A DNA stretch of 64,000 bases from Thermodesulfobacterium sp. TA1 (GCF_008630935.1 NZ_CP043908.1:620001-684000); one strand, 5' to 3'; positions 41,795 through 51,559 are shown, counted from the stretch's first letter. The notes: a model not told the origin generated them from the letters alone. Made by a program: numbers and translations.

Positions 41795-43129
41795 ATGGTA
41801 ACAGAGAAACCTAGGGATAAAAAAGATGTGCAAGAACTTATCAAAAAGTATAATGTTAAGTTCGTTAGCTTATGGTTTACCGACATTTTAGGGCAGTTGA
41901 AAAGTTTTACGGTTGCGGTTGAGGAGTTAGAAGCTGCCTTTGAAGAAGGAATGGGTTTTGATGGGTCTTCTATTCATGGTTTTGCAAGGATTGATGAGTC
42001 AGACATGATAGCTATCCCAGACCCTACTACCTTTGCCCTTTTACCCTGGACTTTTCCTGAAAGAAATACCGCCAGGATGTTTTGTGATATCTATGAGCCA
42101 GGTGGTAATCCTTATAAAGGTGATCCAAGGTACATTCTTAAGATGAACCTTGAAAAAGCCGCAAAGCTTGGTTATACCTTTTATATCGGTCCAGAGCTTG
42201 AATTTTTCTATTTTAAAACAGATAAATATCCAGAACCTTTAGATGAGGCAGGATATTTTGACTATTCCTTAGATGCCGCTGAAAATATCAGAAGAGATAC
42301 TATCCTTACTTTAGAAAAAATGGGAATAAAGGTTGAGTATTCCCACCATGAAGTGGCACCATCTCAGCATGAAATCGATTTGAGATATGCTGAAGCTTTA
42401 ACGATGGCAGATATTGTTATGACCTATAGAGTAGTGGTAAAAGAGATAGCTAAGAGATATGGAGTTTATGCTACCTTTATGCCTAAGCCTCTTTTTGGAA
42501 AATGTGGAAGTGGTATGCATACCCATCAATCCCTTTTTGTTGGAGATAAGAACGCCTTTTTTGATGCAAGTGATCCTTTTTATCTTTCCAAGCTGGCAAA
42601 ACATTATACTGCAGGCCTTTTAAAGCATATCAAAGAGATAACCTTGGTGCTTAACCAATGGGTAAACTCTTATAAAAGGCTTGTCCCTGGGTATGAAGCT
42701 CCGGTTTACATCTGCTGGGCAAGAAGAAACCGTTCTGCCCTTATCAGAATACCTTTATACAAGCCTGGAAAAGAAAAGGCTACCAGGATTGAGCTTAGGT
42801 CTCCTGACCCTGCTTGTAATCCTTATTTGGCTTTTGCTTGTATGCTTAATGCAGGTCTAAAAGGTATTACCGAAAGCTATGAGCTACCTCAACCGGTAGA
42901 AGTTGACGTTTATCACTTAGACCCTGAAGAAAGGGCTTCCTTGGGTATAGATAACCTTCCCGGTAGTTTGATAGAAGCTATAGAATATGCCGAAAAAAGT
43001 GAATTACTAAAAGAAACCTTAGGAGAACATACTTTTTATAACCTTATAGAAAGCAAAAAAAGAGAATGGGATGAATATAGGATACAAGTTTTCCCTTACG
43101 AGTTAGAAAGGTATTTACCTATTCTTTAA
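41795..43129 (+). CDS. glnA: glutamine synthetase type I (alpha form)
   Basis: 444 residues. It shows GMGFDGSSIHGFARIDESDM near residue 50, the metal and glutamate site YIGPELEFFYF, KPLFGKCGSGMHTHQSL, and the flap and nucleotide region VPGYEAPVYICWARRNRSALIRIP. At 444 residues it lacks the insertion of the long GSI-beta form, and the adenylylation-loop tyrosine context (NLYDLP) of that form is not seen. Control is thus likely by feedback or transcription, not by GlnE. A ribosome site AGGAGG precedes the ATG. Confidence 0.96.
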   Translation: MVTEKPRDKKDVQELIKKYNVKFVSLWFTDILGQLKSFTVAVEELEAAFEEGMGFDGSSIHGFARIDESDMIAIPDPTTFALLPWTFPERNTARMFCDIYEPGGNPYKGDPRYILKMNLEKAAKLGYTFYIGPELEFFYFKTDKYPEPLDEAGYFDYSLDAAENIRRDTILTLEKMGIKVEYSHHEVAPSQHEIDLRYAEALTMADIVMTYRVVVKEIAKRYGVYATFMPKPLFGKCGSGMHTHQSLFVGDKNAFFDASDPFYLSKLAKHYTAGLLKHIKEITLVLNQWVNSYKRLVPGYEAPVYICWARRNRSALIRIPLYKPGKEKATRIELRSPDPACNPYLAFACMLNAGLKGITESYELPQPVEVDVYHLDPEERASLGIDNLPGSLIEAIEYAEKSELLKETLGEHTFYNLIESKKREWDEYRIQVFPYELERYLPIL

Positions 43130-43142
43130 AAGGGAATAATTG

Positions 43143-44825
43143 ATGTGCACACTAAACATAGGGTTGGTCCAAATAAACCCGGTTTTAGGAGATTTTGAAC
43201 AAAATTTAAATAAAGTTTTAGAAGTTTGGACTCAAGTTGACGGACATTCCCATATAGTAATTTTACCAGAACTTGCCCTTTGTGGCTTTTTCCCTGCAGA
43301 TTTGTTTTTTGAGACTGATTTTCTTTTAAACTTAAATAAAACAATAAAAAAATTGATAGAAGCCTCAGAAAATTTTAATTCAACCCTTATCATAGGAACC
43401 CCTTATTTTGACCGAGGACTTTTTAACAGCGCTTTAGTAATTAAGAAAGGGGCAGTTTTAGCAGGCTACTATAAACGCTGCTTAAACGAAACCCTTAATG
43501 AAAGAAAGTATTTTTATCAGGGTTTTAAACCTTTAATCATAAATTTTAAGAAGTTTAAGATAGGAATTAGCATAGGCTGGGATTGCTGGAAAGATAATGG
43601 CTGGTTTCATTTTTATGAAGATATGGATATAGACCTATTGATAAACTTAGGGGCTTTCCCTTATTATGTAGGGTCTTTTCAAGAAAGACAAAAGGTTTTT
43701 AAAGCCTTAGCTCAGAGGTTTAACTCCTATATAGTTTGTTCAAATCTTGTAGGTGGGCAGGAATGTTGGGTTTTCGACGGAAGGAGTTTTGTGATAGACC
43801 CTTATGAGGAAACTGCAGTCCTTCTTTCAGGATTTAAAGAAGATTTTTGCATTTTTTCAATAGATTATGAATCAATTCTTAGAAAAAAACTATCTAACAC
43901 ACAAGCTAAGAAAGAAATAGAACCTTGCAAGTTTTGTGTCTTTGATGAAATTTTTTTAGAGGACAAAAGAACGCCTTTGAGGTTTGATGGTAAAAAAGAA
44001 CCAAGCCTTGCCGAAGAAGAGAAAGTTTATAAAGCTTTAGTTTTAAGCTTAAGAGATTATGTAGAAAAAAATAAATTTAAAAAAGTGGTGTTAGGTCTTT
44101 CTGGAGGAATGGATTCTTCCTTAGTGGCTTGCATAGCGGTTGACGCTTTAGGTAAAGAAAGAGTAATAGGGGTTTTTATGCCTTCTCCTTTTACTTCTAA
44201 AGAAAGCAAGGAAGATGCTGAGGCCCTTGCCCAAAATTTAGGGATAGAGTTTTTAGAATATCCTATCGGAGAGGTTTTTGAGACTTTTAGGAAAACCTTA
44301 GGCTATTCTGACTTTGATGTAGCTGACGAAAACCTTCAGGCCAGAATTAGGGCTAACATTCTCTTTTATCTTTCTAACAAAAAAGGGTATCTGGTTCTTT
44401 GCACTTCAAACAAGAGCGAAGCATCGGTAGGATATGGGACCATTTATGGGGATATGGCAGGTGGTTTTGCACCGATAATAGATGTTTATAAAACGATGGT
44501 ATATAGGTTGGCTAAATATAGAAACCATCTTAAACCTGATATTCCAGAAAGGGTTTTTCTAAAAGTCCCTTCTGCTGAACTACGTCCCGGACAGACAGAC
44601 TATGAGGTTTTACCTCCTTATGAAATCCTTGACCAAATTTTATATCTTTATCTTGAAAAAAAGTATTCTTGTCAGGCTATTATAGAAAAAGGGTTTGAAA
44701 AGTCAGTGGTAGAAAAGGTATTAGCCATGGTTAAAAGGGCTGAGTTTAAAAGAAAACAAGCACCTTTTGGCCCTAAGGTTACTAAAATTTCTTTGGTAGC
44801 AGATAGAAATTATCCGGTAGTTTAA
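43143..44825 (+). CDS. nadE: glutamine-dependent NAD+ synthetase
   Basis: About 560 residues. The N-terminal nitrilase-type glutaminase has its triad: Glu in ILPELALCGFF, Lys in GYYKRCLNE and Cys in GWDCWKDN. The C-terminal synthetase has the ATP loop LGLSGGMDSSLVACI and SNKSEASVGYGTIYGDMAGGFAPI, then VPSAELRPGQTDYEVLPPYE. It amidates deamido-NAD+ using glutamine. The start is the ATG at 43143; a TTG is directly before it. It follows glnA by 13 bases, so the maker and a user of glutamine are paired. Confidence 0.94.
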   Translation: MCTLNIGLVQINPVLGDFEQNLNKVLEVWTQVDGHSHIVILPELALCGFFPADLFFETDFLLNLNKTIKKLIEASENFNSTLIIGTPYFDRGLFNSALVIKKGAVLAGYYKRCLNETLNERKYFYQGFKPLIINFKKFKIGISIGWDCWKDNGWFHFYEDMDIDLLINLGAFPYYVGSFQERQKVFKALAQRFNSYIVCSNLVGGQECWVFDGRSFVIDPYEETAVLLSGFKEDFCIFSIDYESILRKKLSNTQAKKEIEPCKFCVFDEIFLEDKRTPLRFDGKKEPSLAEEEKVYKALVLSLRDYVEKNKFKKVVLGLSGGMDSSLVACIAVDALGKERVIGVFMPSPFTSKESKEDAEALAQNLGIEFLEYPIGEVFETFRKTLGYSDFDVADENLQARIRANILFYLSNKKGYLVLCTSNKSEASVGYGTIYGDMAGGFAPIIDVYKTMVYRLAKYRNHLKPDIPERVFLKVPSAELRPGQTDYEVLPPYEILDQILYLYLEKKYSCQAIIEKGFEKSVVEKVLAMVKRAEFKRKQAPFGPKVTKISLVADRNYPVV

Positions 44826-45067
44826 TCATTTTTATTTTATAGTTAATTAAATTCTAAAGATCTTTTTACTTCAAAGTTTATATAGATAAAGATCTGATTC
44901 GGAGTGAATAAGAGTACTTTATCAACTTTTCTCAGGTTTATAGAACAACTAATCAGAATTTGTTAGTGAAATTTTTAATTAAAATACGCTTGATTAATTG
45001 AAAGTTTTTTGTTAAATTTATTTCACTTTTTGGTTGGTAGTTTAAACTTCAAAAAGTGAGGTGAGCT
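44826..45067. other. intergenic gap, nadE to fadL-like gene
   Basis: 242 AT-rich bases. Two AAAGATCT-type words (from 44856 and 44889) stand about 33 bases apart and could be part of a binding site. I see no confident promoter hexamers or terminator. Confidence 0.35.
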
Positions 45068-46387
45068 ATGTTTTTAAGTTTGTTTTTGAGTATTGGGGCG
45101 ATTTTAACTTTTTTTTCTTTGTTAGTAGTAAACGCGTATGCGGCTGGGATTGCTATTTATGAACAAGGAGTAAGCGGGCTTGGAAATGCCTATGCAGGTG
45201 CTGCGGCCTCTGCTGAAGATGGAAGTACCATCTTTTATAATCCTGCGGGCTTGATTAAGCTCAATAAGCCGGAGGCATCTTTTGGAGCCCATGTGATCAT
45301 TCCCAATGCCAATTTTAAAAATACAGGCTCTATAGGACGCAATCCCATTACTAATTCTACTTATTCTCTTTCTGGCAACAACGGAGGGGATGCTGGAGTA
45401 ACGGCAGTAGTTCCTAATCTTTATGTTTCAATGCCTGTAGATGAACGTTTAGTGGTAGGTTTAGGGGTTAATTCTCCTTTTGGGCTCCAGACTGAGTATG
45501 ATAAAAACTGGGTAGGACGCTATCATGCGATAAAATCTAAGCTTATAACCATTAATTTTAATCCAGCTGTGGCTTACCGAGTAAACTCAAAACTCAGTCT
45601 GGGCTTAGGTTTAAACTTTCAGTGGGCAGAGGCAGAAATAAACAACGCTATAAACCCTATAACTTTTGCTAAGTTTGGGGATTTTACTACTCAAGATGGA
45701 TTTGCTAAGCTAAAAGGGGATGATGTGTCTTTTAGCTGGAACATAGGATTTCTTTATGAACTTTCAGAAAATACCAGATTGGGTGTTTCTTATAGGGCTA
45801 AGATGACCCATCAATTAAAAGGAAAGATTGAGTTTGAAAACATACCCACCAACTCAACAAAGATTTTTAAAAAAGATGATGTTAAGGCTAGGCTTAACCT
45901 TCCACCGATGCTTTCTGTTAGTGGTTTACATAAAATAAATAAAAACTGGACTGTTTTAGCAGATGTAACTTGGACCGGTTGGAGTAGGTTCGAAGAATTA
46001 AGGATTAAATATGACACTTTAGTTATAGGTGATACGGTTATCACTACTAAATGGAAAGATTGTTTTCGCTATTCTCTGGGGATATCTTATCAACCTAATA
46101 CTAAATGGATTTTTCGTACAGGTATAGCCTATGATGAAACACCTATTTCTTCTGACAAACATAGAACCCCGAGGATACCAGATACTGACAGATTTTGGGT
46201 ATCTTTTGGTGTAGGATATAGTTATTCTGAGAGGTTAAAGTTTGATTTAGGATATGTGCATATTTTTTTCAAAAAATCTTACATAGATAAAGAACCTGTA
46301 GGAGAAGACCTTCTTAGAGGAGGTTTAAAAGGCTATTATCGCGGACATGTAGACATAATAAGCGCTCAGTTTCGTTATGCTTTTTAA
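45068..46387 (+). CDS. outer-membrane long-chain fatty acid transporter, FadL/OmpP1/TodX family
   Basis: 439 residues. A signal peptide ends at about VNAYA-AGIA. The mature N-terminus AIYEQGVSGLGNAYAGAAASAEDGSTIFYNPAGL is diagnostic of FadL-like barrels, represented here by GNAYAGAAASAEDGSTIFY. The rest alternates amphipathic strands and ends in an aromatic residue (FRYAF), as outer-membrane barrels do. It carries hydrophobic substrates such as fatty acids or hydrocarbons. An acyl-CoA ligase gene starts 23 bases later, supporting fatty acid uptake. Confidence 0.92.
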   Translation: MFLSLFLSIGAILTFFSLLVVNAYAAGIAIYEQGVSGLGNAYAGAAASAEDGSTIFYNPAGLIKLNKPEASFGAHVIIPNANFKNTGSIGRNPITNSTYSLSGNNGGDAGVTAVVPNLYVSMPVDERLVVGLGVNSPFGLQTEYDKNWVGRYHAIKSKLITINFNPAVAYRVNSKLSLGLGLNFQWAEAEINNAINPITFAKFGDFTTQDGFAKLKGDDVSFSWNIGFLYELSENTRLGVSYRAKMTHQLKGKIEFENIPTNSTKIFKKDDVKARLNLPPMLSVSGLHKINKNWTVLADVTWTGWSRFEELRIKYDTLVIGDTVITTKWKDCFRYSLGISYQPNTKWIFRTGIAYDETPISSDKHRTPRIPDTDRFWVSFGVGYSYSERLKFDLGYVHIFFKKSYIDKEPVGEDLLRGGLKGYYRGHVDIISAQFRYAF

Positions 46388-46410
46388 AACTTTTAAAAGA
46401 GGTAAGATAG

Positions 46411-47931
46411 ATGCAACTTCATGAAAGATTTATTTATACTGCTAAAGCCTATTATAATAAGATAGCTATTATTGACAGAGCAGTTGACAAAAGATTTACT
46501 TACCAGCAAACCCTGATAGCAAGTCTTATTTTTTCTCGTAAGATAAAAAGATTTAAAGATCGATTTATAGGGATTATGCTTCCAAATTCTTCAGCTGCTG
46601 TGTTTACAGTTATCGGGACCCTAATGGCAGGAAAAGTCCCTGTTATGCTTAATTATTCTACTAAAGCAGAGTATAACATAAGATATGCCAGGGAAAAATG
46701 TAATTTTCGTCCGGTGGTTACTTCTAAAAAATTGCTTGAAAGGATTAATTGTCCGGTTTTAGAAGATATGGTTTTTGTAGAGGACTGGTTAGAAGAGATA
46801 GATTTAAAGGAAAAATTGATAGCTGTAGGTATTTCGAAACTTCCGCTAAAGTTTCTCCTGACCTACTGTAATGTAGATGAAGACCAAGAAAGGACTTCAG
46901 TCATTCTTTTTACCAGTGGAAGTGAGAAAGACCCTAGGGCTGTAGAATTAAGCCATAAAAACATCCTTAGCAACATTGAAGGTTTTAGTGAAATGGCTAA
47001 ACTTACAGAAAAAGATGTTATCATGTCTATTTTGCCTTTTTTTCATGTTTTTGGGATTACAGTAAACCTTTGGACCCCTCTTTATCATGGCATGACTTTT
47101 ATTACCTATCCCACCCCTCTTGATTATCAAAAAATCTGTCAAATCGTAAAAGAAGAAAAACCCACTGTAATGGCTGCTACTCCAAGTTTTTGGTGGGGAT
47201 ACCTTAAAAAGGCAGAGCCAGGCACTTTTGATAGCTTAAGGTTAATGGTAAGCGGAGCTGACAAATGCCCTCAATCTCTTAGAGATGCTTTTTGGGAAAA
47301 ACACGGAAAACTCCTTTTAGAAGGCTATGGAACTACAGAAACTTCTCCTGCTATTTCAGCCAACATGCCAGAGGCTAATAAACCTGGAAGTGTAGGCAAA
47401 CCTCTTCCTAATCTTGAAGTTAGAATAGAAAACTATGAAACCGGAGAAATCTGTGGCCCTAATGAAATAGGAAGGATATTAGTAAGAGGGCCTAATGTGA
47501 TGAAAGGTTATTATAATGATTTAGAAGAAACCTCTATGAGGATAAGACATGGATGGTATGACACAGGAGACATGGGATATTTAGACGAAGACGGATATCT
47601 TTGGCATGTAGGGAGGCTCAAGAGGTTTGTTAAAATAGGGGGAGAGATGGTATCGTTGGTAAAAGTTGAAGAGGAATTAGAAAAAATTTTACCTAAGGAA
47701 GTAGAATGCTGTGTGGTAGAGGTACCTGATGAGGTTAAAGGGGCTAAAATTGTTGCGGTCGTAAGCCAGAAGGTAGATGAAAAGGATGTGCTAAAAAAAC
47801 TTGCTAAGGTTCTTCCTAATTTAGCCCTACCTAAACAATTTGTAGTAATGGAAGAGCTTCCTAAGATGGGAAGTGGAAAAATAGATTTCCGTAGAGTACA
47901 AGAACTGGTAATAGAAAAGATGACCTTTTAA
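46411..47931 (+). CDS. AMP-forming acyl-CoA / acyl-ACP ligase
   Basis: 506 residues. The ANL signature is present: VILFTSGSEKDPRAVELSHKN (P-loop), LEGYGTTETSPAISANMP, the hinge GWYDTGDMGYLDEDGYLWHVGR and the C-terminal catalytic lysine region LPKMGSGKIDFRRV. The overall pattern resembles the acyl-ACP synthetase half of Aas more than a classical FadD. It would activate fatty acids imported through the FadL-like channel. Acyl chain length and acceptor (CoA or ACP) are not deducible. Confidence 0.9.
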   Translation: MQLHERFIYTAKAYYNKIAIIDRAVDKRFTYQQTLIASLIFSRKIKRFKDRFIGIMLPNSSAAVFTVIGTLMAGKVPVMLNYSTKAEYNIRYAREKCNFRPVVTSKKLLERINCPVLEDMVFVEDWLEEIDLKEKLIAVGISKLPLKFLLTYCNVDEDQERTSVILFTSGSEKDPRAVELSHKNILSNIEGFSEMAKLTEKDVIMSILPFFHVFGITVNLWTPLYHGMTFITYPTPLDYQKICQIVKEEKPTVMAATPSFWWGYLKKAEPGTFDSLRLMVSGADKCPQSLRDAFWEKHGKLLLEGYGTTETSPAISANMPEANKPGSVGKPLPNLEVRIENYETGEICGPNEIGRILVRGPNVMKGYYNDLEETSMRIRHGWYDTGDMGYLDEDGYLWHVGRLKRFVKIGGEMVSLVKVEEELEKILPKEVECCVVEVPDEVKGAKIVAVVSQKVDEKDVLKKLAKVLPNLALPKQFVVMEELPKMGSGKIDFRRVQELVIEKMTF

Positions 47932-47933
47932 AC

Positions 47934-48833
47934 TTAGCCCTGGTTGTACTCTTTAGGTTCTATATGTATGGTTACCTTAACGTCTTCGTGTTTTTCTGAA
48001 ATGTTTTTTTCTATTTCATTACAGATATCGTGGGCACATTTTACAGACATCGTGTCTGAGACCGTGAGATGAAACTCTACAAAGCTTTTTCTTCCTGCTC
48101 TTCTGGTTTTAAACTCGTGAATATCATGAATTTGGTCTCTTTGAGGGTGGCTTTCAATGGTGTTAGTAATGATATTTTTTATTGATTCAGCCTTATCTTT
48201 TGGTAAACTTGCATCAAGTAGAGAGCTGACCGATTCTTTAGTAAGTTTAAATCCCATATAAAGAATATTAATCCCTAAGACTATGGCTATCAAAGGGTCT
48301 AAAATCCATTTTTGAAAAATTTTTGCCAAAAAAAGCCCTACTATCACCCCTGAAGTGGTTAAAACGTCGGTAAAAATATGATGGGCGTGTGCTACTAATA
48401 TCGGTGAGTTTTCCTTTTTTCCTTGTAAATAAGCTAAAAGTGAAATAAGCCCATTAAAAACGATGGTTAGACCTATTAAAATAAACCCTTGGTTAAGGTT
48501 AGGGGGAGGTTGAGGTGCTTTAAGATTTTGAAAGGCCTTCCACAAGATAGAAATAGAGGCTAAAAGGATAAAGGTTGCTTCTAAGATAGAAAAAAGGTAT
48601 TCTATTTTGGTATGGCCATAAGGATGTTCTGGGTCAGGTGGTTTAAGCGCGATCTTTAACCCTATAAAGGCGGTAAAAGCAGAAAGTATGTTTATGGTAG
48701 ATTCCATCGCATCTGAATAAATAGCTACAGATTTAGTAATAAAATAAGCTATGAGCTTGATTAAAAAAATTAAAATACTTAAAAACAGACTGAAAAGCGA
48801 AACTTTAATACCACAAGTTCCTTTAGCTTCCAT
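47934..48833 (-). CDS. cation diffusion facilitator (FieF/MamM-type) metal transporter
   Basis: 299 residues. There are six membrane helices. The first site is YSDAMESTINIL (Asp-x3 type), the second AHAHHIFTDVLTTSGVI, the zinc/iron site in helices 2 and 5 of CDF proteins. PDPEHPYGHTKIEYL lies in the first loop. The C-terminal cytoplasmic domain (about 210-295) is present and has HDIHEFKTRRAGRKSFVEFHL. It exports Zn2+, Fe2+ or a similar ion in exchange for protons. It is convergent with the ligase gene (2-base gap). Confidence 0.92.
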   Translation of the reverse strand: MEAKGTCGIKVSLFSLFLSILIFLIKLIAYFITKSVAIYSDAMESTINILSAFTAFIGLKIALKPPDPEHPYGHTKIEYLFSILEATFILLASISILWKAFQNLKAPQPPPNLNQGFILIGLTIVFNGLISLLAYLQGKKENSPILVAHAHHIFTDVLTTSGVIVGLFLAKIFQKWILDPLIAIVLGINILYMGFKLTKESVSSLLDASLPKDKAESIKNIITNTIESHPQRDQIHDIHEFKTRRAGRKSFVEFHLTVSDTMSVKCAHDICNEIEKNISEKHEDVKVTIHIEPKEYNQG

Positions 48834-49064
48834 CAGCTACCATCTATCAGAATGGGCTACCATCTATCAAAATTTATTTTACCATTCGATTCCTAAAAGA
48901 AAAAGTAGAATAAAATAACGATATAAGGGCCGTTAGCGTAAAACTAAAAGAATCCTTTAAATAAATTAATATCTTAAAATCTTAAGTAACCACACCTTGA
49001 CGATAGGGTTTAAGTCTATTAAACTTTTTACAAATTAAATTTATCAAAGTAAATTAAGTATAAA

Positions 49065-50333
49065 ATGAAATCTTCTCAAAAAATACTTATTTTATCTGGT
49101 CTTGTAGGAAATATAATCGAATGGTATGATTTTGTTATATATGGTTATTTTGCCCATATTTTTGCTAAATTATTTTTTCCAACTTATGATCCTGTAGTTT
49201 CGCTTATTCTAAGTTTTTTGACCTTTGCGGTAGGATTTTTAGCCCGTCCTGTTGGGGCTCTTTTAATAGGTTATTTAGCAGACAAGAAGGGTAGAAAACC
49301 TGCCTTGATTATTTCTATATATCTTATGGCAATCCCTTCTTTGCTTATTATGTTTCTTCCTACCTATCAAACTATAGGAATTTCTGCTCCTATCATTCTT
49401 GGGATTTTAAGGATCTTTCAAGGTCTTTCTACCGGTGGAGAATATACTACCTCGGTTACATTTTTACTTGAGCATAGTCATCCTAATCGTAGAGCCTTTT
49501 ATGCAAGCATAAACCTTTTTGGAGCAATTCTTGGTATCCTTATTGGTTCGTTTACTGCTACCATTTTTCATCACATCTTTACCGAAGAAGAACTATTAGG
49601 TTTTACCTGGAGGTTAATCTATCTTCCTACTATAATTTTAGCTTATCTCGGGGTGGTGATAAGAAAACAAACCTATGAGACACCGTCCTTTGTTAAAGAA
49701 GCTCTTTCGCCTTCTAAAGGTTTCCCTCTGGTTTACGCAATAAGGCACCATAAAAAGTCTATAATTTTAACCCTTTTTCTCTCTGCGGTTCAAGGTATAG
49801 CCTTCTTTACCCTTTTTGTTTATCTATCCACTTATTATCACAGAGTTCTTAAAATCCCTTCAGACCAAGCCTTTTTTATAAATACTGTTGCTATGATAGT
49901 GCTTGACCTTTTTATTCCTATTATTGCTTATTTTTCTGACCTTTACGGAAGGAGACCCTTCTTTTTATTTTCTCTGTTTTTATATTCTGTTTGTTCTATC
50001 TTTTTAATTAATCTCATGCTTTCTGGAGAGTTTAAAGTAATTCTAATTAGCCATCTTGGCTTTGCTTTGATATCTAGTCTTTTCATGAGTATACTTCCGG
50101 CTACCTTAGCTGAACTTTTTCCTGTAAAAATACGGGGAACTTCTTTTTCGTTGCTTTACAATACCTCCCTTGCAGTTTTTGGTGGAACCGTTCCTATGGT
50201 TTGTACCTATTTTGTTGAAAAAGTAAAACTTTTAACTTTTCCTGGGATTTATCTCTCGGTCATTTCAGGTTTAACCTTAGTTTTATCCATCTTTTTGCTT
50301 CCTGAAACCAATCCCCAAAAGACTAAAGACTAA
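49065..50333 (+). CDS. MFS transporter, metabolite:H+ symporter (ProP/KgtP-like)
   Basis: 422 residues, 12 membrane helices. The N-terminus GLVGNIIEWYDFVIYGYFAHIFAKLFFP is the MHS-family opening, and ARPVGALLIGYLADKKGRKPAL is the motif between helices 2 and 3. It imports organic acids, betaine or proline-like solutes with protons. The C-terminus ends in a tandem repeat: the stop lies inside (GACTAAA)4. A possible promoter TTGACG-N17-TAAACT lies at 48997-49025. No catabolic gene is adjacent to hint at the substrate. Confidence 0.88.
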   Translation: MKSSQKILILSGLVGNIIEWYDFVIYGYFAHIFAKLFFPTYDPVVSLILSFLTFAVGFLARPVGALLIGYLADKKGRKPALIISIYLMAIPSLLIMFLPTYQTIGISAPIILGILRIFQGLSTGGEYTTSVTFLLEHSHPNRRAFYASINLFGAILGILIGSFTATIFHHIFTEEELLGFTWRLIYLPTIILAYLGVVIRKQTYETPSFVKEALSPSKGFPLVYAIRHHKKSIILTLFLSAVQGIAFFTLFVYLSTYYHRVLKIPSDQAFFINTVAMIVLDLFIPIIAYFSDLYGRRPFFLFSLFLYSVCSIFLINLMLSGEFKVILISHLGFALISSLFMSILPATLAELFPVKIRGTSFSLLYNTSLAVFGGTVPMVCTYFVEKVKLLTFPGIYLSVISGLTLVLSIFLLPETNPQKTKD

Positions 50334-50348
50334 AGACTAAAGACTAAA
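50321..50348 (+). repeat. tandem repeat (GACTAAA)x4
   Basis: Four perfect 7-base units. The MFS gene's stop codon TAA (50331-50333) lies in the second unit, so unit number changes would shift the last codons but nearly any frame meets a TAA soon. Probably of little functional effect. Confidence 0.85.
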
Positions 50349-50439
50349 AATTAAGGTATCTAAAAAAACACAGATTGATATAAAATTTAAGGTTAACATC
50401 AGGTTGACAACCTAAGCTTTTAGATTTTAAAATAAAGAC

Positions 50440-51183
50440 ATGTTTAAAGTGTTTTTGTCTCCAGGAGAAAAAGGGTGTCAAAAAGTAAGGGAGCTTAAGG
50501 CAATAGCTGTGGTAGTAGATGCTTTAAGGGCGAGTGCTACTATAATAGCTTTATTAGAAAAGGGGATAGAAACCATTTTTGTAGTTTCTGAGGTAGAAGA
50601 CGCTTGGGAATTAAAAAAATCTTTTCCAGAGGCTTTGTTGGTAGGAGAAAGAAATAATTTAAAAATAGATGGGTTTGATTATAGCAACAGTCCATCAGAA
50701 ATATTTAATGCTCCTAACCTTAACGGAAAATCTGTTATTTTTACTTCTACCTCCGGAGCAAGAAGGATACTTGCTTGTAAAGGGGCTACTAAGGTTTTTG
50801 TAGGCACTACCTTAAACGCAGAGTTTTTATCTTCTGTCTTAAGGGAAAACAGCTTGAAACATCAAAAAGACATCGTCATCATCCCAGCAGGTGTTTATGA
50901 AAAAGAAGATTTTTCTGAAGAAGACGTGGTAGCTTCTTGGGAAATAGCTAAAAGGATAGGGTTTCCTGTAATCGATGAAACCGGTTTTTTAACCGAAGAG
51001 ATTAAAAATCGAGAGGTAGAAAAAAATTTCTATCTTTCTAAACACGGTAGAGAACTTTTAGAAATTGGGTTAGAAAAAGACGTAAAAATTTGTGCTCAAG
51101 TAGGAATAGCCCAAACCATACCAGAGGTTTATCAATTTACAGAAAAAGCAGCAGTAATTAAAAATTCTTTAGAAAAGGTTTAA
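50440..51183 (+). CDS. comB: 2-phosphosulfolactate phosphatase family protein (ComB)
   Basis: 247 residues. VVDALRASATIIALLEKGIE, LVGERNNLKIDGFDYSNSPSE and TSTSGARRILACKGA are the three conserved ComB blocks with the acidic metal ligands. In methanogens ComB makes sulfolactate for coenzyme M; in many bacteria the role of the homologue is unknown. No comA, comC or other coenzyme M gene is in the window. The 3' end overlaps the convergent CBS gene by 26 bases. Confidence 0.88.
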   Translation: MFKVFLSPGEKGCQKVRELKAIAVVVDALRASATIIALLEKGIETIFVVSEVEDAWELKKSFPEALLVGERNNLKIDGFDYSNSPSEIFNAPNLNGKSVIFTSTSGARRILACKGATKVFVGTTLNAEFLSSVLRENSLKHQKDIVIIPAGVYEKEDFSEEDVVASWEIAKRIGFPVIDETGFLTEEIKNREVEKNFYLSKHGRELLEIGLEKDVKICAQVGIAQTIPEVYQFTEKAAVIKNSLEKV

Positions 51184-51559
51184 TAATATCTCTAAGGGTA
51201 ATAATACCTACTATTTCTTCTCCTCTAATTACCGGTAGTCTTACTAATCCAGTCATTTCCATAAGTTTAGCCGCGTATTTGATGTCATAAAAATCTGGCA
51301 CCGTGATACAGGGTTTGGTCATTATCTCTAAAACCCTGACTTTTTCTAAAGGTAATCCTTTAGCTATAACCTTATAAACTATGTCTTTGACCGTGATAAT
51401 TCCATAGGCGTCTTCTTCGTCGACCTTTTCTACCACCAAACCTCTGCATCCGTTTTTTATCATAAATTCTGCAGCTTCTTTAACTGTGGCATTGCCGTTA
51501 ATGGTAAAAACAGGAGTACTCATTACATCTTTTACTCTGATTTTTTGAATATCAATCAT
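51158..51559 (-). CDS. CBS-domain pair protein
   Basis: 133 residues with two CBS motifs: VKDVMSTPVFTINGNATVKEAAEFM (represented by VKDVMSTPVFTI) and VLEIMTKPCITVPDFYDIKYAAKLM (VLEIMTKPCITV), each followed by GIITVKDIVY or GIITLRDIIK. Such pairs bind adenosine nucleotides and regulate partner proteins or act alone as energy sensors. The partner is unknown. It ends inside the 3' end of comB. Confidence 0.9.
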   Translation of the reverse strand: MIDIQKIRVKDVMSTPVFTINGNATVKEAAEFMIKNGCRGLVVEKVDEEDAYGIITVKDIVYKVIAKGLPLEKVRVLEIMTKPCITVPDFYDIKYAAKLMEMTGLVRLPVIRGEEIVGIITLRDIIKPFLKNF

